A stretch of 64,000 nt of DNA from Paraburkholderia agricolaris (GCF_009455635.1 NZ_QPER01000001.1:3038001-3102000), one strand, 5' to 3'. Numbered from the stretch's first letter, positions 16,215 to 25,781 are shown. Program-made: numbers and translations. The notes: generated by a model from the sequence alone, not told the origin.

Positions 16215-17108
16215 ATGGATCAACTGCTCGCCATGCGGGTCTTCCGCTGCATCGTGGATGCCAAAGGATTTTCTGCTGCCGCCGAACGGCTCGGCACCTC
16301 GCATTCGACCGTATCGCGCCAGCTGAAGCAGCTTGAGGCCGCGCTTGGCGTCCAGTTGATCAACCGTAACACGCGGCGATTTGCGCTTACCACGGCGGGC
16401 GAACGCTACTTCGCGGCAAGTGCCGACATTCTCGACCGGGTGGATGCGGCAACCGGAGCCATGGCCGGCGAACATCAGCAAGTAGCCGGCCGCTTGCGCG
16501 TGAGCATGCCCCTTGCCATTGGCACGCTCGAACTGGGGGACTGGCTTCCGGCGTTCCAGAAACGTTATCCCGACCTGCAGCTCGAGCTGTCCTGCGGCGA
16601 TCAGTTTGTCGATCTCGTCGCGGAGGGCTTCGACGTTGCGCTGCGCATCAGCGAACCCTTGAGCGACACCAGCCTGGTTGCACGAACGCTGACGGTATCA
16701 GACGTCATTCTGGTCGCGTCGCCTGCTTATCTGGCGCAACACGGGCTTCCGCGCACTCCGTCTCAACTCGCCAGGCACGAACTGCTGCGCTTTTCGGGTG
16801 CCAATGCAGCGGCCCAATGGGTGCTCACACCCAGCCGTGGCGCACCGGTCCAGGTTGATCTGAATGGCCGGCTGGCCCTGGATGCGATCACCGCGCTTTA
16901 TGCCGCTACGCTGACAGGCGCGGGCATCGCCGCGTTTACGCGGCACACCGTTCAGACCGATCTGGCGCGTGGCCAACTGGTTCAGGTTCTTCCCGCCTGC
17001 ACCGTCGGGGTACGGCACTACTACGCCCTTTACCCGCAGACGCGCCATGTCGCGCCGAAGGTGCGAGCCTTCGTCGACCATATGGTCGAGCACTATCGCG
17101 AGCGGTGA
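16215..17108 (+). CDS. LysR-family transcriptional regulator
   Basis: A 297-residue LysR protein of the DsdC/PA2758-like group: MDQLLAMRVFRCIVDAKGF, the HTH segment AAERLGTSHSTVSRQLKQLE and NRNTRRFALTTAGERY. The C-terminal substrate domain contains DVALRISEPLSDTSLVAR, typical of this group. It lies between the isochorismatase-like and EF-G-like genes; the target is not evident from the sequence. Confidence 0.9.
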   Translation: MDQLLAMRVFRCIVDAKGFSAAAERLGTSHSTVSRQLKQLEAALGVQLINRNTRRFALTTAGERYFAASADILDRVDAATGAMAGEHQQVAGRLRVSMPLAIGTLELGDWLPAFQKRYPDLQLELSCGDQFVDLVAEGFDVALRISEPLSDTSLVARTLTVSDVILVASPAYLAQHGLPRTPSQLARHELLRFSGANAAAQWVLTPSRGAPVQVDLNGRLALDAITALYAATLTGAGIAAFTRHTVQTDLARGQLVQVLPACTVGVRHYYALYPQTRHVAPKVRAFVDHMVEHYRER

Positions 17109-17246
17109 CACGTCCCTGCCGATCGGGACCGATAGCGGCGCCGCAACTGCACGGGTATAACAACAATTGAAACGATCGCCTCGTATGGCACACCGGTCGG
17201 TTTTCGCCAATAATGGCCCCACATCCACTACTGGACGAGGGCAGCC

Positions 17247-19298
17247 ATGCGCTACAGCCCCGAGGCCATCCGCACCATCGCCCTGGTCGGGCATGCTGGA
17301 TGCGGCAAGACATCCCTTGTCGAAGCGCTGCTGCACCGCGGCGGCGCGCTCCACGCGCCCGGCAGCGTGGAGCGCGGCACCACGGTGTGCGATTTCGACC
17401 CGCTCGAACGCAAATACCACCACTCGCTAAGCTCCGCCCTCGCCCACCTGCACTACCTGGATACCCGTATTTATCTGCTGGATACGCCGGGCTATCCGGA
17501 TTTTTCCGGGCTGTCGATCAGTGCCCTGCCTGCCGTAGAGACGGCCGCCATTGTCATCAATGCCCAGACCGGCATCGAAATGACCACCCGCCGCATGATG
17601 GCGTGGGCGCAGGAACGCAAGCTGTGCAGAATGATCGTCGTGAACGGCATCGATGGCGAAAAGGTCGATCTTCCGGCGCTCCTGACGCAAATCCAGGAGG
17701 CCTTCGGCAAGGAATGTCTGCCGATCAACCTGCCCGCGCAGCGCGGCCATCAGGTGGTGGACTGTTTTTTCAACCCGGCCGGCGAAGCCGATTTCCTTTC
17801 CGTTGCGGCTGCGCACACGGCGCTGGTCGATCAGGTGGTCGAGATCGACCCGGCCTTGATGGAGCTTTACCTGGAACAAGGCGAGGCCATCAGCCCTGAG
17901 CAGTTGCACGAACCCTTCGAACGGGCGCTGCGCGAAGGTCATCTGGTGCCGGTTTGCTTTACGTCGGCCGCTAACGGCGCGGGCATTGCGGAATTGCTCG
18001 ACGTATTCGTCCGGCTGCTGCCCAATCCGATGGAAGGCAACCCGCCGCTCTTCTATCGCGATGCCGGCGGCCGCCAGCAAGTCGCACGTGCCGAACCGGC
18101 ACCTGACAAGCATGTCCTCGCCCATGTCTTCAAGATCGTCGTCGACCCTTATATCGGCAAGATGGCCGTGTTTCGCGTGCATCAGGGCACGATCAGGCGC
18201 GACAGCCAGCTTTATATCGGTGACGGGCGCCAGCCGTTCAGGGTCGCCCATCTCATGATGCTGCAGGGCAAGGAACACGTGGACGTCCCGCAGGCCGGTC
18301 CGGGCGATATCTGCGCCACGGCCAAGGTCGACGAGATCGGCTTCGATGCCGTGCTGCATGACGCCGCCGAAGACGGCAACATCCACCTGAGCCCGCTCGA
18401 CTTCCCCACCCCCATCTACGGTCTGGCAATCGAACCGGCGCGCCGCGGCAACGAGCAGCGCCTCTGGGAAGTCCTGCAAAAGCTGAGCGCGGAAGACCCT
18501 TGCCTGATCATCGACCACCCGGACAGCACCAACGAAACCGTGGTGCGAGGGCTCGGCGAGTTGCACTTGCGCGTGATGCTGGAGCGGCTAGCCGAGCAGT
18601 ACAAGCTCGAGGTCGTGACGCGGCCGCCGAAGATCGCCTATCGGGAAACGATCGGCGCCAAAGCCGAGGGACATTGCCGCCACAAGAAGCAAACCGGCGG
18701 CGCCGGGCAATTCGGCGAAGTGATGTTGCGCGTCGAACCGCTGCCGCGCGGCGCGGGTTTCGAATTCGTCGACGCCGTCAAGGGCGGCGCGATCCCCGGC
18801 CAGTTCATGCCGGCCGTGGAAAAAGGCGTGCTGCAGGTGATCGACAGCGGACCGCTGGCCGGCTTCCCGATGCAGGACGTGCGCGTCACCGTCTTTGACG
18901 GCAAGAGCCATCCGGTCGACTCGAAGGAAGTGGCCTTCGTCTCCGCCGGGCGCAAGGCCTTCATCGACGCGGTGCTGAAGGCCCGGCCCGTCCTGCTCGA
19001 ACCCATCGTGGACATCGAGGTAATGACACCGGAAACCGCGATGGGCGACATCATCGGCGACCTGTCCGCCAAGCGTGGGCAGGTGCATGGCACACGCACG
19101 GCCGCCGGCAATGCCGTGGTGGTTGCGGGCCAGGTGCCCTTGTCCGAACTCAACGACTATCAGTCGCGTCTGAATGCCATTGCCGGCGGCCACGGTCACT
19201 ACAATATCCAGCTCAGCCATTACGATCCGGTGTCCCCCGCCCAGCAGGAACGGATGGCGTCGCAGTATAAAAAACAGGGCGACGACGCGGCGCCATGA
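17247..19298 (+). CDS. elongation factor G-like translational GTPase
   Basis: A 683-residue protein with the EF-G domain order: G domain, beta barrel, domain III (LRVMLERLAEQYKLEV), domain IV (GGAGQFGEVMLRVEP) and domain V (ETAMGDIIGDLSAKRGQVHG). G1 is GHAGCGKT (15-22) and G3 is DTPG (79-82). G4 reads NGID (133-136) instead of NKxD, and G5 is probably SAANGAG. The missing lysine would weaken base recognition. It is not next to rpsL/rpsG/tufA genes, so it is a paralogue, not the housekeeping factor. GAGGG before the ATG supports the start. Confidence 0.88.
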   Translation: MRYSPEAIRTIALVGHAGCGKTSLVEALLHRGGALHAPGSVERGTTVCDFDPLERKYHHSLSSALAHLHYLDTRIYLLDTPGYPDFSGLSISALPAVETAAIVINAQTGIEMTTRRMMAWAQERKLCRMIVVNGIDGEKVDLPALLTQIQEAFGKECLPINLPAQRGHQVVDCFFNPAGEADFLSVAAAHTALVDQVVEIDPALMELYLEQGEAISPEQLHEPFERALREGHLVPVCFTSAANGAGIAELLDVFVRLLPNPMEGNPPLFYRDAGGRQQVARAEPAPDKHVLAHVFKIVVDPYIGKMAVFRVHQGTIRRDSQLYIGDGRQPFRVAHLMMLQGKEHVDVPQAGPGDICATAKVDEIGFDAVLHDAAEDGNIHLSPLDFPTPIYGLAIEPARRGNEQRLWEVLQKLSAEDPCLIIDHPDSTNETVVRGLGELHLRVMLERLAEQYKLEVVTRPPKIAYRETIGAKAEGHCRHKKQTGGAGQFGEVMLRVEPLPRGAGFEFVDAVKGGAIPGQFMPAVEKGVLQVIDSGPLAGFPMQDVRVTVFDGKSHPVDSKEVAFVSAGRKAFIDAVLKARPVLLEPIVDIEVMTPETAMGDIIGDLSAKRGQVHGTRTAAGNAVVVAGQVPLSELNDYQSRLNAIAGGHGHYNIQLSHYDPVSPAQQERMASQYKKQGDDAAP

Positions 19299-19322
19299 AT
19301 AGTCACCGCAAACGCCTGCCGC

Positions 19323-20369
<1,047 letters not shown>

Positions 20370-20389
20370 TCATGCGCGCGAAAACGAAA

Positions 20390-20411
20390 ATGCCGCCAGG
20401 ACTGGCGGCAT
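20390..20411 (-). terminator. trp-type attenuator terminator upstream of trpS
   Basis: On the minus strand, ATGCCGCCA and TGGCGGCAT form a 9-bp perfect stem with a 4-base loop, followed by TTTTCGTTTT. The 5' arm of this terminator (20409-20404) can instead pair with GGCGGC at 20445-20440 to form an antiterminator. A third hairpin, CGCCT-AACCC-AGGCG (20456-20442), forms when the leader is fully translated and sequesters the antiterminator strand. This is the standard three-hairpin attenuation logic. Confidence 0.85.
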
Positions 20412-20449
20412 TACGTTGTAGATGTACGTATGGGAACGGGCCGCCTGGG

Positions 20450-20500
20450 TTAGGCGCGCCACCAGCAATACAGAGTCAGCGAGGTCGGGTTCGTTTCCAT
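20450..20500 (-). CDS. trpS leader peptide (attenuator peptide)
   Basis: A 16-residue open frame, METNPTSLTLYCWWRA, ending in TAA. It contains two adjacent Trp codons immediately before the first attenuator hairpin. A ribosome stalled on these codons would cover the 5' arm of that hairpin and let the antiterminator form. No Shine-Dalgarno sequence lies upstream of the ATG; the predicted transcription start is the A of the ATG itself, so the leader mRNA is probably leaderless. Confidence 0.85.
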   Translation of the reverse strand: METNPTSLTLYCWWRA

Positions 20501-20506
20501 GAAAAC

Positions 20507-20537
20507 AGTATAGCGCAGCAGCATGACGGATCGTCAA
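20507..20537 (-). promoter_or_regulatory. sigma70-type promoter of the trpS leader
   Basis: Minus-strand TTGACG (20537-20532) and TATACT (20512-20507) each match consensus at five of six positions, but are 19 bp apart, slightly long. Counting from the -10 box places +1 at 20500, the first base of the leader peptide. Confidence 0.65.
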
Positions 20538-20602
20538 TAGCTGGTCCGCGCCGCTGCGATCGTGATTTGCCGCGCCGTGCCGTGCGCCCCGCGCGCCGGC
20601 TT

Positions 20603-20974
20603 TTAAAATGGCCCGCGGCTAGCCAGTTGGGCGTACTCGTTCTTTAGCGTCTGGATTCGTTGCCGGTACGCGGCAAGCAGGCAAGCCTGATTCGCCGCGC
20701 ATTTCTTCCTCGCGCTCAACCAGGACTGCTGCTCTTCCCCCATGTCCCCGCGCGTACCCATGGCGACGAGACCCATCATCATCTGGAAGCGCACAGACAT
20801 TTCAACGTCCAGTTCGCTGAGTTGTCGAGAGGCGCATATCGCCTTTTCGTCCGGCAGACGCGCGCGATTGCAGTCGAAGCTCGCCGCAGAAGCGGGCACT
20901 GAGCCGACCGCAATCGCTGCTATCAGTGCGAGGCGCAAGCAACGGCCCATGCGGTGATTGCGCGGTTCATTCAT
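20603..20974 (-). CDS. LprI/DUF1311-like exported protein
   Basis: A 123-residue protein with an N-terminal signal peptide (LRLALIAAIAVGSVPASA) and a mature domain of the lysozyme-inhibitor LprI N-terminal type (DUF1311). Marks are FDCNRARLPDEKAICAS, SELDVEM, QQSWLSARKKC and a late cysteine in NQACLLAAYRQRI, probably forming disulfides in the periplasm. Some members inhibit lysozyme, but this is not proven for the family at large. The start is uncertain (20974 or 20950), since neither has a clear ribosome binding site. Confidence 0.82.
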   Translation of the reverse strand: MNEPRNHRMGRCLRLALIAAIAVGSVPASAASFDCNRARLPDEKAICASRQLSELDVEMSVRFQMMMGLVAMGTRGDMGEEQQSWLSARKKCAANQACLLAAYRQRIQTLKNEYAQLASRGPF

Positions 20975-21071
20975 CGTCGTTCATAAGCAGAGATTTCCGG
21001 GGGAAGCGTCAACGGAAGTATATGAGTGTTTCCAATGCAGTCAACGACGGTAGCTTGACAACGCGATTGCG

Positions 21072-21410
21072 CTAAGTCGAAGAAAATACGACTGCGGCAG
21101 CGCCTTCAATTTCTGCAAAGCTGCGGAAGAACCGGTAGGTTCTGCCCTCGACTTCAATCAGGTTCGCGCCCGCTTGCGTCATGTCGAGCATTTCGTTGGC
21201 AAGCGATGCTGCAACCGTTCCGCAGCGCTTCAAATCTTCTCGCGTGCCTGCTGCGTCACCCAGATACAGCGTGGCGGTTTCGCTCGTATGACGCATCACG
21301 ACCAGACCCACGCCTGCGTCGAGCGACAACTCGAGATATGCTGCCAACGTCCGCAGCGCCTCGGACAGCGGTGCCTGCTGGTGAATATTCGCGCCCGATG
21401 CGTTTGTCAT
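21072..21410 (-). CDS. hypothetical protein
   Basis: A 112-residue acidic soluble protein that I do not recognise. GGAG six bases before the ATG at 21410 decides the start. It has alternating helix and strand stretches (EALRTLAAYLELSLDAGVG, then LVVMRHTSETATLYLGDA) and ends with IEGAAAVVFSST. No signal peptide, membrane segment or known motif is visible, and the neighbours give no hint of function. Confidence 0.65.
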   Translation of the reverse strand: MTNASGANIHQQAPLSEALRTLAAYLELSLDAGVGLVVMRHTSETATLYLGDAAGTREDLKRCGTVAASLANEMLDMTQAGANLIEVEGRTYRFFRSFAEIEGAAAVVFSST

Positions 21411-21680
21411 GTCTTTCTCCATCGCGTTGAATAGCTGCTGATAGATAGTCTATGCGCCGCCCGTGCATTGCAGGAAGCCCGATCAGTTTGCTGCGCTGCA
21501 CCGAGGGATTGATTATCCCGCAACCTCAGGTCAGAAGCGCACGCACGGATAACGAAAGCGCCGGCGGGACAACGCCGGGAGGACCAAAAGCGCGAGCTGG
21601 CTATGCTTTCACGGTGGCGCGGCGCTCCTGGAGCCCCCATACTGGGTACAAGTGTAAAGGCGGGCATTCCGAAAAATGCA

Positions 21681-22133
21681 ATGAAATTTTCTGTCAGCAT
21701 GGTGGTGTCGGGTAGCGCCGATACGCTCTTCTCGCTCTCCCAGGACTATTCCCGCCGACGCGAGTGGGACCCGTTTGCAACACGCTCTGAACTACTTGAC
21801 GGGGCGGTGGTGCCCGCGGTCGGCGTCGACGAATACATCGAAAGTGCTGGTGGTCTGGTTATGGTGTCGCGTTATGTGTCGTTCCAGCCACCCCACGTGG
21901 CGGCGGTCTCGATGATTGAAGGGCCACGTCTGCTGGCCAGTTTCAGCGGAGGTTGGAAATTCCGGCAACTATCGCCCACGCACTGCCGGGTAACGTTCAC
22001 CTATAACTTCAGGACGTCGCCAATCTGGCTGCGCTGGCTTTTGGAGCCTATTGCCGGCCTCTGGTACCAGCGACAGACACGCGCACGGCTGAACGGCTTC
22101 AAGGCGTGGGCCGAAGCCGGCTCTACCGGATGA
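21681..22133 (+). CDS. SRPBCC/START-like ligand-binding protein
   Basis: A 150-residue protein with the layout of the SRPBCC (polyketide cyclase/Bet v1-like) fold. It starts with a strand (MKFSVSMVVSGSADTLFSL), continues with YSRRREWDPFATRSELL and strands around VMVSRYVSFQPPHVAAVSM, and ends in a long helix (WYQRQTRARLNGFKAWAE). Such folds bind hydrophobic ligands. No strong ribosome binding site is seen, and longer in-frame starts exist upstream, so the start is provisional. Confidence 0.7.
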   Translation: MKFSVSMVVSGSADTLFSLSQDYSRRREWDPFATRSELLDGAVVPAVGVDEYIESAGGLVMVSRYVSFQPPHVAAVSMIEGPRLLASFSGGWKFRQLSPTHCRVTFTYNFRTSPIWLRWLLEPIAGLWYQRQTRARLNGFKAWAEAGSTG

Positions 22134-22217
22134 ACGAATTACGGAGTCGCCACCGAATGGGATACGACGTCCACATCATGCGCAAGGAGAACGGGCTCGA
22201 TGTACGCCAACATTTCG

Positions 22218-22427
22218 TCAATGCTGGCCGGCGTTAAGCAGCATCCAGATCTGCCGCTCCGGAGGCCCGGCAAGAATCCGCGTAAATACCGCGCGGCACC
22301 GAACGCAGGTGTAGTGCCCTTCTGATCGCGCGTCTCCGAGCGCGCCGATACCGTTATGCGCAGGCTCAGTGGCCGGCTTGCCGTATAGGTCAGCGCACTG
22401 CGCGCAGGGTTGAATCCAAAGGTCCAT
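22218..22427 (-). CDS. small zinc-ribbon-like protein
   Basis: A 69-residue protein with two CxxC knuckles, PCAQC near the N-terminus and TCVRC in the middle, separated by about 30 residues. This is the typical spacing of a zinc ribbon. The C-terminal half (AVFTRILAGPPERQIWMLL) is hydrophobic-aromatic. I recall similar small proteins in Burkholderiales genomes but know no function. The other frames over this stretch lack such motifs. The ribosome binding site is weak. Confidence 0.6.
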   Translation of the reverse strand: MDLWIQPCAQCADLYGKPATEPAHNGIGALGDARSEGHYTCVRCRAVFTRILAGPPERQIWMLLNAGQH

Positions 22428-22461
22428 TCGTCACTTGTCGGCAATTTCGGGCGACATGCGG

Positions 22462-22734
22462 TCAGTCCCCAAACGGGTTGCCGGTGTCTTTCACTTCGGT
22501 ACCAAGATTGTATTCCGCACGCACCGCCTTCAGCACGCCCTCGATGTCGCGCTCGAAGCCGACCGCGTTGCCGAAGTGGCTCATGGTCCAGTTGCAGCCC
22601 GTCTTGTCAGCCTCTTGCAACTGCGGCCGCGGCACGCGAATCTTGACACCATCCTCGACGATTTCCTGCAGTCGATGGATTCGCCGGTTGACCTCCTGCT
22701 GAAGCTGCGAGGCATTGAGCGTCTTGCGTATCAT
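22462..22734 (-). CDS. hypothetical protein
   Basis: A 90-residue protein with AAGGAGA just upstream of the ATG, which makes it a convincing gene. It begins with a helical segment (NASQLQQEVNRRIHRLQEIVE) and contains VPRPQLQEADKTGCNWTMSHF, cited here in part, and a C-terminal VLKAVRAEYNLGTEV. No domain or export signal is recognised. Confidence 0.72.
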   Translation of the reverse strand: MIRKTLNASQLQQEVNRRIHRLQEIVEDGVKIRVPRPQLQEADKTGCNWTMSHFGNAVGFERDIEGVLKAVRAEYNLGTEVKDTGNPFGD

Positions 22735-22941
22735 CCAGGTCTCCTTCCGGTTGCTCGGGCAAGTCTAGCGCAAGTGAGGCGTTCCGCGGCACGAAGCTGA
22801 CAGCGTTGAGCTCGACGCCAATTGCCCGCCCACGGCCGCTCCACGTCGCGCCAGACGCAGGAGCAAGGTAAAGTGCCGGCTGTGAGGCCAGCCGACCTGG
22901 TGTCCGGTAACGCGCCGATACCGCAGCCTGGAGAATCAGAT

Positions 22942-23559
22942 ATGTCACAACCCGCTGCTTCAACCGCCTCATCGCGAGCCGCTGGTTCTTTCGTCGACCA
23001 GCTCAAGGCCCGGGTTGCGTTGCTCGCTCTTTTTGTCGGCTCGATGTGGGCGGTCTTCTTTCTGTCGGTTTCGATGCCGTTCCTGCACCTGAACCGTCAC
23101 GGTGTTGTCCCGCGCACGCTGGGCGGTCTGCAAGGAATTCTGTTCGCGCCGTGGCTGCATGCCGGGCTCTGGCATATCGCGGCCAATACAGGCGGCCTGC
23201 TCGTGCTCGGCTGGCTCGCGATGTGGCCACGCATCACCAACTTCTGGCAGGCGACGCTCGGCGCCATGCTCGGCGCCGGACTGTGCGCATGGCTGCTCGG
23301 TGCGCCCTACTCGGTGCACATCGGCGCGAGCGGCCTGGTGTTCGGCTATGCCGGGTATCTCATTGCGCGCGGCTTCTATACGCGCGGCATCCTGTCGATT
23401 CTCGTCGCCCTGTTCGTGCTCAGTAGCTACGGACTGAGTATGCTGCTCGGCACGCTGCCTCTCTACCCTGGCATATCGTGGCAAAGCCATCTCGGCGGCG
23501 CAATTGGCGGTATTGTCGCCGCGCGACTGTCGCGGCCAAGCCTGCGCGCCTGGCCCTGA
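22942..23559 (+). CDS. rhomboid-family intramembrane serine protease
   Basis: A 205-residue membrane protein with about six hydrophobic segments. The rhomboid signature is complete: HAGLWHIAANTGGL in the second segment (His78, Asn82), the catalytic serine in HIGASGLVFG (about Ser130) and the catalytic histidine in WQSHLGGAIGG (about His183). Such enzymes cut transmembrane substrates within the inner membrane. GGAG precedes the ATG at 22942. The following receiver gene is on the same strand, but no functional link is known. Confidence 0.9.
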   Translation: MSQPAASTASSRAAGSFVDQLKARVALLALFVGSMWAVFFLSVSMPFLHLNRHGVVPRTLGGLQGILFAPWLHAGLWHIAANTGGLLVLGWLAMWPRITNFWQATLGAMLGAGLCAWLLGAPYSVHIGASGLVFGYAGYLIARGFYTRGILSILVALFVLSSYGLSMLLGTLPLYPGISWQSHLGGAIGGIVAARLSRPSLRAWP

Positions 23560-23674
23560 AGTCTTCACATTTGCGGCCGATTTACCGTTCTGGAAAATGC
23601 TGGATGAGGGGTTGCGTGAAACTTTAGCCCGTATCAAGCTGCCAAAGAACAACTGGTCACTCGGACATTTGGGT

Positions 23675-24064
23675 ATGGCAAGCGTGCTGCTGGTAGATGA
23701 CGACGCGGAAACCCTTGCGGCATGGGAGGCGAACTGCATCGCAGACGGATTCGAAGTCAAAAGTGCAAGCGACGGCCAATCGGCATTGGCAATGTTCATC
23801 GGCTCCCCTGTCGATATCGTGGTCGCAGACTGGCGTATGCCGGTGATGTCGGGGAGCGAACTATGCCACCGGTTACGCACGCTCCCCGGCCTGGCCGATG
23901 TTGCTTTCATACTGATATCCGGAGAACCCAGCCCACCCGCTTTCGTTAGTTACGATGGGTTCCTTCGCAAACCCGTAGATGGGGCAATCTTACTGGCCAC
24001 CATGCGGCGGCTGCTGGCGGATAACGTCAAGCATCGGCAATTACAGCGCGGCGGACCAACGTAG
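23675..24064 (+). CDS. stand-alone response regulator receiver protein
   Basis: A 129-residue protein made only of a receiver domain. The acidic cluster is VDDD (8-10), the phosphoacceptor is Asp52 in VVADWRMPVMSG, and the conserved lysine is Lys99 in FLRKPVD. There is no output domain, so it would act as a CheY-like or phosphorelay protein. An in-frame ATG at 23597 would add 26 residues; 23675 is preferred because it begins at the conserved first strand. No histidine kinase lies next to it. Confidence 0.82.
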   Translation: MASVLLVDDDAETLAAWEANCIADGFEVKSASDGQSALAMFIGSPVDIVVADWRMPVMSGSELCHRLRTLPGLADVAFILISGEPSPPAFVSYDGFLRKPVDGAILLATMRRLLADNVKHRQLQRGGPT

Positions 24065-24201
24065 TTGAGAGACTGTGAAGGCCGCCGATATCCGCGCCTG
24101 AAAGAGCCGGAAGTCACCAACATACCGCACCAGATAAAGCCCGGGCGGTACGCTGCCAGCGTACCCCTCGCTGTAGTCAACAGTGATCGATATCTCGTTA
24201 C

Positions 24202-24543
24202 CTATCGCGAACATTGAGCGAGCACGACCCATTCGTCCCTGTCGACGTCGACCGGTACGGCCTCCAGGGCGGAGCCTTCACAGGGCCCTTCAATGCATCG
24301 GCCATCGTCGAACCTGAAGAGCGCGCTATGGTGCGCACACATCAGCACCTGTGCCTTGTAACAGGACACGATGCCCGGCTCGAAATCGAGGGGAACCGAA
24401 AAGTGCGGACAACGATTCACGTATGCCCACACCTGCTGCCCACGCCGCACGACCACCACGGGATGCCCGGCACGGTCGTCGTCAACGACGTGCGCCCCGC
24501 CATCGGGGACGTCGACGAACCGGCACAATCGACTCGCACTCAT
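24202..24543 (-). CDS. Rieske-type [2Fe-2S] ferredoxin
   Basis: A 113-residue single-domain Rieske protein. Cluster ligands are visible as CPH (Cys45, His47) and CAHH (Cys69, His72), with the expected 21 residues between them. It has no signal peptide, so it is a soluble electron carrier like those of dioxygenases. It is the last gene of the hydroquinone operon, three bases after the YciI-like gene. A ferredoxin in this position could keep the iron of the dioxygenases reduced. Confidence 0.88.
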   Translation of the reverse strand: MSASRLCRFVDVPDGGAHVVDDDRAGHPVVVVRRGQQVWAYVNRCPHFSVPLDFEPGIVSCYKAQVLMCAHHSALFRFDDGRCIEGPCEGSALEAVPVDVDRDEWVVLAQCSR

Positions 24544-24546
24544 TGC

Positions 24547-24858
24547 TTACACCCGCCGCTCGGGATTGCCGAGGCTCCAGTCCCACGGGCGAACTTCCAC
24601 CCGCGCGAATAGACCCTCCTTCATGTAGGGGTCGTTTCCGACGAATTTCATGACAGCATCGATGTCGTCTGCCTCGATCACCAGCAAGGTGCCGTTCATG
24701 GCATCGCAATGCGGCGCCAGCGTGGGGCCGCCGAGACGCACAAATACGCCGTGCCGCGCCGCACTTCGCAAATAGGTTCGATGGTTCGGGCGAACCCGTT
24801 CACGGACCTCTCGCATGTCCGGCTTGTCGGTTGCGAATACGGCGAAAAAACGGGCCAT
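24547..24858 (-). CDS. YciI-like protein
   Basis: A 103-residue protein with the small ferredoxin-like fold of the YciI family: MARFFAVFATDKPDMREVRE at the start, the GPTLAP turn, GTLLVIEADDIDAV and the ending NDPYMKEGLFARVEVRPWDW. Some YciI-type proteins act on muconolactone-like or chlorinated intermediates. GGAGC precedes the ATG. It lies five bases after the intradiol dioxygenase stop. Confidence 0.88.
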   Translation of the reverse strand: MARFFAVFATDKPDMREVRERVRPNHRTYLRSAARHGVFVRLGGPTLAPHCDAMNGTLLVIEADDIDAVMKFVGNDPYMKEGLFARVEVRPWDWSLGNPERRV

Positions 24859-24863
24859 TTTAT

Positions 24864-25736
24864 TTAGCTCCGGTCGAGAACAAAGTCGTAGCACGCTTCG
24901 CGGTAAGGGCCGGCCAGGTTGAACTGTCGCGCCAACTCATCATTCGCGGGACGGTCCCGGTATGCGACCATTAGCGAAGGTTTGACGCCGAATACCGCGT
25001 CCGACTTCAAGAATGGGTCGGCCTCGTCAAACAGGTGGGTAACAAGCTTGCGATGCCCTGGCGCGTCAATCATGAAATGCAGATGCGCGGGCCGCCATGG
25101 ATGCCTGCCGGTTGCGCTGAGCATTTTGCCAACCGGACCATCGGTTGGAATGGGATAGCTGACGGGCAAGATCGTAGTGATTGCGTAGCGTCCTTCGGCG
25201 TCGGTTCGATAGCGTCCTCGAAGATTCCCGTGTGGCTGCGCGGTGTCCTGACCGGAATACATGCCGTTCTCCGCCGTCTGCCAGACGTCGAGAAGCGCGT
25301 CCGCCACCGGCTCCCCCGCCGTATCCAGTACGCGTCCTCGCACGACGGCCGGTGTCCCGGGCGTTAACGCCATGTTCTCGCCATACCTGCGCTCAGGCAT
25401 TCCCTTGATGTAGAACGGACCAAACACGGTCGTGTCTGTCGCCCCCGTCGCGTAACGGTGATTGATGGCGTCGACGAGCATCGAGACGCCGAGCGTGTCC
25501 GACAGGAGAATAAACTCCTGGCGAACCAGGTCATCACACATCTTGCCGGTCTCGGTGAGAAAGCGAATAGCGCCCATCCACTCCGCTTCAGTCGGTTCCA
25601 CCTCGCGCACGAACGCATGAAGATGCCGGACCAGACTCTGCATCAAGGTGCGCAAGCGTGCATCCGGCGTGCCTTCGAAGCTGGAAATGACCTGTTCGGT
25701 CAATGCGCTGTCGTTCTGTTGATAATCAATTGTCAT
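24864..25736 (-). CDS. intradiol ring-cleavage dioxygenase, hydroxyquinol 1,2-dioxygenase type
   Basis: A 290-residue Fe(III) dioxygenase, likely opening 1,2,4-trihydroxybenzene to maleylacetate. An N-terminal dimerisation segment (residues 10-100) precedes the catalytic domain. The iron ligands are visible as tyrosines in ENGMYSGQD and GRYRTDAEGRYAI, and histidines in HPWRPAHLHF. The start at 25736 (MTIDYQQ) is chosen over one four codons upstream. Its product feeds the maleylacetate reductase upstream in the same operon, giving a second entry route besides hydroquinone. Confidence 0.92.
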   Translation of the reverse strand: MTIDYQQNDSALTEQVISSFEGTPDARLRTLMQSLVRHLHAFVREVEPTEAEWMGAIRFLTETGKMCDDLVRQEFILLSDTLGVSMLVDAINHRYATGATDTTVFGPFYIKGMPERRYGENMALTPGTPAVVRGRVLDTAGEPVADALLDVWQTAENGMYSGQDTAQPHGNLRGRYRTDAEGRYAITTILPVSYPIPTDGPVGKMLSATGRHPWRPAHLHFMIDAPGHRKLVTHLFDEADPFLKSDAVFGVKPSLMVAYRDRPANDELARQFNLAGPYREACYDFVLDRS

Positions 25737-25781
25737 GTCTCCCTCCACCCTGTCTCGCTCAATTTACCCAGCTCTGTAAGC

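Noticed and set aside
22157..22237. Short plus-strand frame beginning MGYDVHIMRKENGLD
   Set aside because: The first residues resemble the start of a known hypothetical family, but the frame ends after 26 codons and overlaps the zinc-ribbon gene. It may be a remnant; the evidence is too thin to call.
24041..24232. A 63-codon minus-strand frame between the Rieske gene and the receiver gene
   Set aside because: It reads somewhat protein-like but overlaps the end of the Rieske gene and the receiver gene and lacks a ribosome binding site or known motif.
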